Source: Eubacteriaceae bacterium UBA4266 (GTDB lineage: Bacteria; Bacillota; Clostridia; Eubacteriales; Eubacteriaceae). Taken from it: 19,851 nt of DNA. Positions within the stretch are counted from its first letter, which is position 1. Each line of letters starts with the position of its first letter. Position numbers and translations under genes: made by a program. Below, piece after piece: positions 13,888 through 19,851 of this stretch. Under the pieces are notes generated by a model. It worked only from the letters and a program-made list of their open reading frames with translations, made no database searches and was not told the DNA's origin. The stretch covers positions 1 through 19,851 of the forward strand of contig DGWE01000066.1 of assembly GCA_002396065.1 (NCBI GenBank), given 5' to 3'.

Positions 13888-13916
13888 TTGATTTCGTAAA
13901 ATTTTTATTGTATTAT
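13888..13916 (+). promoter_or_regulatory. Candidate promoter of the DUF975 gene
   Basis: TTGATT at 13888-13893 and TATTAT at 13911-13916 are 17 nt apart in AT-rich DNA between pgeF and the DUF975 gene. The -10 overlaps the first bases of the pgeF terminator hairpin, so transcription would start inside or at the edge of that hairpin. Confidence 0.5.
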
Positions 13917-13955
13917 TGCCTTAGTAAAATAAATTATTAAGGCAATTTTTATTTT
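13915..13955 (+). terminator. Likely pgeF terminator hairpin
   Basis: ATTGCCTTA at 13915-13923 and TAAGGCAAT at 13938-13946 are exact complements with a 14-nt AT-rich loop, followed by TTTTATTTTT. The stem is rather AT-rich, so termination may be partial and pgeF could read into the DUF975 gene. Confidence 0.55.
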
Positions 13956-13977
13956 TAAAGAAAAGAGTGTAAAAACT

Positions 13978-14718
13978 ATGATTAATCGCAAATTATTAAA
14001 ACAAGACGCCAAAAACGTCTTTCATGCCCACTACTGGGCCCTCGTCGGCGGCTATTTGATTTTCGCCCTCATTTCCGGCTTCCTGGGCAGCGGCGTCTCC
14101 TACATTTTCTCCGGTGGGGGCACTTTCTCCCATCTCGATGAAATCTTCCAATTCAATTCCTTCATCGCGAAGCCGGCCATCGTGACCACCCTGCTCGGCA
14201 TTTTCGTCGGTCTGCCCCTGGAAATCGGGCAATATCATTACGCCTTGGAAAACCGGAAAGGCCACGTGGATTTCGGTCAGGCCCTGTCCCACGGCTTTAC
14301 TCACAATTACGGCAATATCATCCTCGTGCTCTTCCTGCGCAACTTGTTCATCTTCCTCTGGTCTCTGCTGCTCGTCGTTCCCGGCATTGTCAAGGCTTAT
14401 CAGTACCGGCTGGTCGGCTACCTGGTTGCAGAAGATCCCAATTTGACGTACGAAGCCGCCCTCGAACGCTCAAAGACGCTGATGAACGGCCACAAAATGG
14501 ACGCCTTTGTGCTCGATCTGTCCTTCATCGGATGGTTCCTTCTCTCTGCCATCACCTGCGGTCTCGTCGGCATTTTCTGGGTGATGCCCTACTACCAGCA
14601 GACCGACGCCGAATTTTACGCCGCAATTATCGCGCAGCAGCCTGACGACACCCAATCGTTCGACGCCACTACCGAACCCCTCGATGAACCCGCTTCGACA
14701 GACGACGCTGTGCAGTAA
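13978..14718 (+). CDS. DUF975 family integral membrane protein
   Basis: 246-residue membrane protein. Hydrophobic segments lie at about residues 18-42, 65-88, 112-137 and 170-200. The N-terminus INRKLLKQDAKNVFHAHYW, the central LLVVPGIVKAYQYRLVGYLVAEDPNLTYEAALERSKTLMNGHK region (given here as its hallmark PGIVKAYQY and ALERSKTLMNGHK parts) and the final GLVGIFWVMPYYQQTDAEFY are those of the Firmicute DUF975 family, whose function is not known. After residue 215 comes an acidic, Asp/Thr/Glu-rich tail that is probably cytoplasmic and disordered. Ribosome site is weak (AAGAG about 11 nt upstream). It has its own candidate promoter and a strong terminator, so it is probably monocistronic. Confidence 0.82.
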   Translation: MINRKLLKQDAKNVFHAHYWALVGGYLIFALISGFLGSGVSYIFSGGGTFSHLDEIFQFNSFIAKPAIVTTLLGIFVGLPLEIGQYHYALENRKGHVDFGQALSHGFTHNYGNIILVLFLRNLFIFLWSLLLVVPGIVKAYQYRLVGYLVAEDPNLTYEAALERSKTLMNGHKMDAFVLDLSFIGWFLLSAITCGLVGIFWVMPYYQQTDAEFYAAIIAQQPDDTQSFDATTEPLDEPASTDDAVQ

Positions 14719-14748
14719 ACGGTAAAATCCCATTGCACACATAAATAT

Positions 14749-14782
14749 AACCCGTTTGGATCAATCCAAGCGGGTTGTTTTT
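14749..14782 (+). terminator. Intrinsic terminator after the DUF975 gene
   Basis: AACCCGTTTGGA at 14749-14760 pairs with TCCAAGCGGGTT at 14765-14776, all paired if one U-G wobble is allowed, with a TCAA loop and then GTTTTTTATT. It lies between convergent genes and could also help stop the leftward PF06541 transcript, though its leftward T-tract is poor. Confidence 0.85.
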
Positions 14783-15687
14783 TATTTCTTTTCACCGTTC
14801 ATTTCATCCCGCAGCCAATCGAGTACTTCTCCGAAATCCCGATGCTGCATCGACGGAAAGGCCCGCATCAGCCGACGTCCGCCGAAAACCTTCGGCGCCA
14901 TGATGCGTGCTCGCAGGCGCTGAGCCTTGGCTCTTAAGGCCTGGCTGCGCTGGCGCACCGCGGCTTGTGCCGCTGCCTTCTTGGCTTCAGCCCGTTCGCT
15001 CATTTCAGCCCGGGCCAGAGCCGCCTGCACCTGCCCCTCCTGAACGCGCTGGGTCGCTTCCATCGCGCCGCCGCCGATGTCCTCGGTCAGCTTGTCGCTG
15101 ACGGTGCGCAGCGAGGTCCGGATTTCGTCCAGCTCGGCCAGCCGTCGGTTGAAGCCGTTGATGATCATGACCGTCACGATCAAATCAGCCAGGTACACGC
15201 TGTACAGCACCGCCAGCACAATCCAGCCGTAATCCGGCGGAATCAGGTCGGTGGCCGTGTGGCGCACCATCGGCTGGACGTACTGCACGACGAGCATGAT
15301 CGCCAGCCCCCAAATGATCGAGTACTCCGGACAGATGTAGCCGCCGACGTTCAGCGGCTTACTGCTGTAGTCCCACCACCGGGTGTGAAACAGCCGATCC
15401 AGCGCCCAGCCGGCGACCAGCTCGACCAACGTCGCGAAGATCATGCCGACGAGGAAAATCGTCCACGCCGGCAGACGCTCCGGCGCCGTCCGGCCGATTC
15501 CCCAGGCGACGGCAAAGACGGCCAGCACGCCGAAGCCGTATACCGGGCAGACCGGGCCGTTCAAAAAGCCCCGGTTGACGATCTTCCCCTGATGCGCCGC
15601 GTGAAACACCACCTCGACGGCCCAGCCGAGAAAGGAGTAAATGAGAAAATACCAGGCGATCTGGTAATAGGTCATCCCTGCAATCAT
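14782..15687 (-). CDS. PF06541-type membrane protein (putative ABC-transporter type IV) with a basic coiled tail
   Basis: 301-residue protein. Residues 1-180 hold about five membrane helices and the family hallmarks FLIYSFLGWAVEVV (14-27), NRGFLNGPVCPVYGFG (38-53), LVELVAGW (87-94) and GGYICPEYSIIWG (115-127). Despite the family name no ATPase partner is evident and the function is unknown. Residues 180-265 are a charged Ala/Arg/Gln/Glu-rich helical stretch, probably a cytoplasmic coiled coil, ending in a basic segment and an acidic C-terminus. ATG 15687 has GAGGAT 6 nt upstream; this site overlaps the stop codon of the upstream C-S lyase gene (8 nt between genes), so translation is likely coupled. 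Some relatives are annotated as permeases, without proof. Confidence 0.8.
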   Translation of the reverse strand: MIAGMTYYQIAWYFLIYSFLGWAVEVVFHAAHQGKIVNRGFLNGPVCPVYGFGVLAVFAVAWGIGRTAPERLPAWTIFLVGMIFATLVELVAGWALDRLFHTRWWDYSSKPLNVGGYICPEYSIIWGLAIMLVVQYVQPMVRHTATDLIPPDYGWIVLAVLYSVYLADLIVTVMIINGFNRRLAELDEIRTSLRTVSDKLTEDIGGGAMEATQRVQEGQVQAALARAEMSERAEAKKAAAQAAVRQRSQALRAKAQRLRARIMAPKVFGGRRLMRAFPSMQHRDFGEVLDWLRDEMNGEKK

Positions 15688-15695
15688 GGCGATCC

Positions 15696-16910
15696 TCAGG
15701 CGTTGAACACGTAGCGGTCCATCCGATGAAAGGCTTCCGCGATCCGGTGGGTCGGCGAGGCCAGGTTGAGGCGGATCGACGTCGGCGCCTCGAACAGATG
15801 GCCGTCCTGCCAGCCGACGCCGACGTCCCAGCCCTTTTGGAGCAATGCCTTCTGGGTGATGCCGTGGCTGTTAAGCCAATCCGTGCAGTCCAGCAGCAGC
15901 ATATACGTCCCTTCGGAACGGAAAGCCGTGACGCCGTCGAAATGGGCGTCCACGTAATTACAGGCGAAGTTCACGTTGTTGGACAGCACCGGCAGCAGCT
16001 GGTTGAGCCAGTCCGCGCCCTCATCGCTGTAGGCGCCGATCAGCGCGTGCTCGGAGAAAACGTTCATCGCGTTGTAAACCGTTTTTTGGCCGATCGCCCG
16101 GACCCGCTGCCGCACCGTCTTGTTGTAAATGACGCTGTAGGAACCGATCAGGCCGGCCAGGTTGAAGGTCTTGCTCGGCGCGTAAAAAGCCGCCGTGTGG
16201 GTCTTCGCCCAGGCACTCACCGACTGAACTGGCGTGTAGTGGTGGCCGTTGAGTAATAAATCCGACCAGATTTCGTCGGCGATCACGAAGACGTCGTTGG
16301 CCTCGCACACCGCCAGCGCCGCCTCGAGCTCTTCCCGGCTCCAGACCCGGCCGCAGGGGTTGAAGGGGTTGCAGAAAATCGCGACGTGAATGTCGTACTT
16401 CTTGATTTTCGCGTCCATATCTTCGGGATCCATCCGCCAGACGCCGGCTTCGTCCCGCTTCAACGGGCTGTGAACGATGTGGAAGCCATTGCTCCGGACA
16501 CAGTTGGTAAAGCCCATGTAGGTCGGGCTGTGAAGCAGCACCGCGTCCCCCGGCGCCGCGAACACCTTCAGCGTCGAGACGATGCCGCCGAGGACGCCGT
16601 TTTCGTAGGTGATGACGTCCTTGGTCAAATCGTCGATGCCCTTGCGCTTGTGCCAACCGATAATGGCCTGATAGTAGGCGTCACTGGGCGCGAAATAGCC
16701 GAAGGCCGGGTGCTTTGCCCGCGCGATGATCGCGTCTTGAATGGAGCGGGCTGTCGGGAAGTTCATGTCCGCCACCCACATCGGGATGACGTCAAAACCC
16801 GGCTTTGGCGCGCTCGGGCTGAAGCCCTTCAGGGCCTTTGACCCCACCGCGTCCACCGCCATCGCGTCCTTCCCCCGCCGATCCAGCACGGTTTCAAAAT
16901 CGTATTGCAT
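15696..16910 (-). CDS. MalY/PatB family PLP-dependent cystathionine beta-lyase / aminotransferase
   Basis: 404-residue fold-type I PLP enzyme of normal length. MalY/PatB features: the N-terminal PMWVADMNFPT (43-53), FGYFAPSDAYY (70-80), the PLP-stacking region HSPTYMGF (127-134), NPFNPCGRVW (181-190), ADEIWSDL (211-218) and the Schiff-base Lys247 in YAPSKTFNLAGL. Such enzymes cleave cystathionine or cysteine to release homocysteine or H2S plus pyruvate and ammonia, and some act as aminotransferases. No met or cys gene lies next to it, so the physiological substrate is open. ATG 16910 has AGGGAG 6 nt upstream. It is the first gene of a two-gene unit with the PF06541 protein and is separated from enolase by a terminator. 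Confidence 0.88.
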   Translation of the reverse strand: MQYDFETVLDRRGKDAMAVDAVGSKALKGFSPSAPKPGFDVIPMWVADMNFPTARSIQDAIIARAKHPAFGYFAPSDAYYQAIIGWHKRKGIDDLTKDVITYENGVLGGIVSTLKVFAAPGDAVLLHSPTYMGFTNCVRSNGFHIVHSPLKRDEAGVWRMDPEDMDAKIKKYDIHVAIFCNPFNPCGRVWSREELEAALAVCEANDVFVIADEIWSDLLLNGHHYTPVQSVSAWAKTHTAAFYAPSKTFNLAGLIGSYSVIYNKTVRQRVRAIGQKTVYNAMNVFSEHALIGAYSDEGADWLNQLLPVLSNNVNFACNYVDAHFDGVTAFRSEGTYMLLLDCTDWLNSHGITQKALLQKGWDVGVGWQDGHLFEAPTSIRLNLASPTHRIAEAFHRMDRYVFNA

Positions 16911-17087
16911 AGTCGTCTCCCTTCTGATCTTTTTGATTATTTGATTGTTGTTCAGCTTTGTCTTTTTATCATATCACGGTTTCGCGGTCCGCGCCTTTAA
17001 AATCGTCACACCCGCAAATAAAAAACCGCCCGGCGAAAAATCAATTTCGCTAGACGGTTTGACGTTAAAAAGAATGAGGATGTTGTT
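16911..17087 (-). promoter_or_regulatory. Spacer between enolase and the C-S lyase gene, with probable lyase promoter
   Basis: The left half is T-rich on the plus strand. TATGAT on the minus strand (plus 16968-16973) is a plausible -10 for the C-S lyase gene, about 60 nt from its start, but no -35 hexamer is recognisable at 17 nt. A short GC palindrome, CGCGGTCCGCG, lies at 16983-16993 just upstream and might be a regulator site. The right half holds the enolase terminator. Confidence 0.35.
17017..17060 (-). terminator. Intrinsic terminator of enolase
   Basis: On the minus strand AAACCGTCTAGCGAAA (plus 17045-17060) pairs with the segment at plus 17022-17040, ending in CGCCGGGCGGTTTT. Two U-G wobbles and one mismatch are needed, the loop is short, and a T-rich tract TTTTTTATTT follows. 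It begins about 27 nt after the enolase stop. Confidence 0.8.
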
Positions 17088-18389
<1,302 letters not shown>

Positions 18390-18479
18390 TTATACCACCT
18401 TTATGTTATTTTTATTAGTCTTAACTCACTTTTGAACTTAGCATAAAGGAGAAGGCTTAATTTTCTATTAAATTTTACC

Positions 18480-18566
18480 TCAATATCCGTACCGCTTCTG
18501 ATTTTTCACGAGAAATCCAATCGACACCAAAAGCGCCAGGACTTCGGCGACACCGTCCGATTGCAT
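18480..18566 (-). pseudogene. Possible remnant of a membrane transporter C-terminus
   Basis: A 28-codon frame reads MQSDGVAEVLALLVSIGFLV and ends KNQKRYGY before a TGA. It has one hydrophobic helix followed by a basic tail, like the last helix and tail of MATE-type efflux proteins (pattern AEVLALLVSIGFLVK). No ribosome site precedes it, and a terminator of the nitroreductase gene lies just upstream, so it is not expected to be expressed as is. It sits in a 232-nt gene-free spacer between enolase and nitroreductase, whose remaining part (18387-18479) is AT-rich and probably holds the enolase promoter, not clearly recognisable. The MATE likeness is from memory and weak. Confidence 0.25.
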
Positions 18567-18579
18567 ACATCGGCCAACC

Positions 18580-18604
18580 AAAAAAAACCTGCCTTTCGGC
18601 AGGT
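18580..18604 (-). terminator. Intrinsic terminator of the nitroreductase gene
   Basis: On the minus strand ACCTGCC-GAAA-GGCAGGT forms a perfect 7-bp stem with a GAAA tetraloop (plus 18587-18604), followed by a T run (A run 18580-18587 on the plus strand). It starts about 15 nt after the nitroreductase stop. Confidence 0.88.
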
Positions 18605-18618
18605 GCGGTTACGCTGCA

Positions 18619-19137
18619 TTAAAGTTCCTTGACCAGTTCATCTTTCGAGCGGTTTTCGTTGTGCAGATGTGCCGCGTGAACGCCGTCCTGGGCGTAGCCC
18701 ATGGGCATGAGCAGCACGACCCGTTCGTTGTCCGGCAGGTTGAAGGCTTCTTCAGTCTTCGTATTCGGGAAATAGTTGACCCAGCAGGAGCCGATGCCCA
18801 GTTCCCAAGCTTCGAGCATCATGTGGGTCGCGACGATGCTGACGTCTTCCTGCCCGGCAGTGACGCCTTCTTCCAGCGGATTTTTCCACTGTTCATCTTT
18901 ATTGTAGGTGAACATCAGCACCACTGGCGCATGAAAAGCGCAGGCCGTGAGATCGTTGATTTTCTTCAAGGCTTCTGGGCTTCTTAACACGTAGCACCGC
19001 CACGGCTGTTCGTTGTGGGCCGTCGGCGCGATAATACCCGCTTCGATGATTTTGTCCAGCTTGTCGTCTTCGATGGGCGTGTCTTTATATTTGCGCACTG
19101 AATACCGCGCTTTCGCTAATGTCATGAAATCGTCCAT
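18619..19137 (-). CDS. Nitroreductase family protein (FMN-dependent)
   Basis: 172-residue cytoplasmic flavoprotein of the nitroreductase fold. The FMN-phosphate segment ARYSVRKYKDTPI is at residues 10-22 (Arg11, Ser13, Arg15), followed by IIEAGIIAPTAHNEQPWRCYVL (30-51; the N-E-Q-P-W and A-P-T-A parts are typical), a helix with SIVATHMMLEAWELGIGSCWV, and the C-terminal VVLLMPMGYAQDG. Family members use NAD(P)H to reduce nitro compounds, quinones or flavins; the substrate is unknown. ATG 19137 is preferred because GGAGG lies 7 nt before it; an in-frame upstream ATG at 19158 precedes this site. It is monocistronic and divergent from the helical hypothetical protein. Confidence 0.87.
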   Translation of the reverse strand: MDDFMTLAKARYSVRKYKDTPIEDDKLDKIIEAGIIAPTAHNEQPWRCYVLRSPEALKKINDLTACAFHAPVVLMFTYNKDEQWKNPLEEGVTAGQEDVSIVATHMMLEAWELGIGSCWVNYFPNTKTEEAFNLPDNERVVLLMPMGYAQDGVHAAHLHNENRSKDELVKEL

Positions 19138-19225
19138 GATTCTACCTCCGTCTTTCATAAAGTCTTTGATTAGTTTAAGCTATTTTCTTTAATTGTACTT
19201 TAAGTTTAATTTTTGATTCGCCTGC

Positions 19226-19231
19226 TACACT
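19226..19231 (+). promoter_or_regulatory. Possible extended -10 for the helical hypothetical gene
   Basis: TGCTACACT (TG at 19223-19224 plus TACACT at 19226-19231) fits an extended -10 element about 40 nt upstream of the gene at 19273. No clear -35 is present, which extended -10 promoters tolerate. The 135-nt divergent spacer is AT-rich. Confidence 0.35.
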
Positions 19232-19272
19232 GATTCAATAATCTTAAATCAACTGATGAAGGGAGTGTCAAA

Positions 19273-19749
19273 ATGGCAACCGATCGATGGAAAAAATTAC
19301 TGGAAAAGGGCAGCGACCTCGCTTCTAAAGGCGGCCAATTTGTCAAAGAAGGCATCGACTCCGGCAAAGAAGAACTGCACCACAAATTCAACGACGAAGG
19401 CTACCGCCAGGGCCTCGAAGAAGGCAAAGAACAAGGGCTTAAGGACGGGATGTCGCGGGCCATTCAATGTCTGTTGGAAGTGGGCGCCAGCGACGCTGAC
19501 ATGGTCCGGGTGCTGGAACAATTCTGGCATTTAAGCGAAGCCGACGCCAAGGGCTACCTCGCCCAAGAAAAATCCAACGCGGCGATTCGCGCCCTTTCCC
19601 ACTACTTGAAGGCCGAAATGGCGTGGCCTAACGCTGAAATCGACGACTTCCTCGCTGTGCACCACGTCCGGGATCAGCTGGAAGACAACCCGAAGCTCTG
19701 GAAATACGAAAAGAATCCGGCCAAGCTTTACAAAATGCTGCAAGGCTGA
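19273..19749 (+). CDS. Uncharacterised charged helical protein
   Basis: 158 residues, not recognised. No signal peptide or membrane segment. The first 60 residues are strongly charged and predicted helical. They contain a glycine-spaced run GYRQGLEEGKEQGLKDG at about 43-59, resembling the EGxxEGxxxGxxxG linker found before or after nuclease-like domains of PD-(D/E)XK/Rpn-type proteins, although no nuclease domain follows. Residues 60-158 (LLEVGASDADMVRVLEQFWHLSEADAKGYL and onward) look like a small all-helical bundle. The length is complete with AGGGAG 7 nt before the ATG and its own promoter-like element, so it is likely a real gene. It is divergent from nitroreductase; context gives no function. 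Confidence 0.7.
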   Translation: MATDRWKKLLEKGSDLASKGGQFVKEGIDSGKEELHHKFNDEGYRQGLEEGKEQGLKDGMSRAIQCLLEVGASDADMVRVLEQFWHLSEADAKGYLAQEKSNAAIRALSHYLKAEMAWPNAEIDDFLAVHHVRDQLEDNPKLWKYEKNPAKLYKMLQG

Positions 19750-19851
19750 CACCGCCGCTGTTTGCCAAAGGATAATCGCTTGACTGTTGGCGATCATTAG
19801 GCGTAAAAAACACAGCCCTACATTTTTTTGAACCGCACCCCGTCAAGTAGA

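Noticed and set aside
19771..19805. Possible terminator hairpin after the helical hypothetical gene
   Set aside because: Only short interrupted complementarity (TCGC/GCGA, GCCAA/TTGGC) and no T-tract directly after it.

Overview
The window looks like chromosomal housekeeping and accessory DNA from an anaerobic Firmicute of the class Clostridia. The evidence is DUF975 and PF06541 membrane proteins, a MocR/PdxR regulator, a heterodimeric BmrCD/TM287-288-type ABC exporter, a thi-box thiD-cytX operon, PlsY, LarE, and strong AGGAGG ribosome sites throughout. Coding DNA is moderately GC-rich (by eye above 55%) while intergenic spaces are AT-rich. A Eubacteriaceae-like host (Eubacterium/Pseudoramibacter relatives) is a guess, not shown by the sequence. 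There is no phage, transposase, CRISPR array, rRNA or tRNA that I can see.

Layout from the left. Positions 1-176 (-) are the start of an (S)-ureidoglycine aminohydrolase gene (allE), so purine/allantoin catabolism lies off the left edge. After an AT-rich divergent spacer comes an alpha/beta hydrolase (+). It is convergent with a TetR regulator (-), and the two share an uninterrupted 26-bp hairpin terminator. The TetR gene is divergent from a two-gene operon (+) for a heterodimeric ABC exporter with one degenerate ATP site. Their promoters overlap around a dyad, which suggests TetR represses both sides. A bidirectional terminator follows, then a leftward larE-plsY pair with a 4-nt overlap. Divergent from it is a short, HTH-less biotin-protein ligase. 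A PdxR/MocR regulator (-) is divergent from a pyridoxal kinase (+), a local vitamin B6 salvage unit.

Next is a leftward hydroxymethylpyrimidine salvage operon, thiD-cytX. It is preceded by a clearly recognisable TPP riboswitch with an intrinsic terminator. Its promoter abuts, back to back, the promoter of rightward pgeF (YfiH/LACC1 family). Rightward DUF975 follows. Then come three leftward genes: a PF06541 membrane protein coupled to a MalY/PatB-type C-S lyase, and, after a separate terminator, enolase. The right end has a leftward nitroreductase, a short remnant that resembles the C-terminus of a membrane transporter, and a rightward helical protein of unknown function.

I see no convincing undescribed multi-gene system. 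The most worthwhile signals are regulatory: the TetR intergenic dyads, the TTATTCG direct repeat in front of the pyridoxal kinase, the TPP leader whose 5' end can pair with its own terminator, and the back-to-back pgeF/thiD promoters on one palindrome. Two protein-level curiosities are the orphan larE coupled to plsY and the basic tail on the PF06541 protein.
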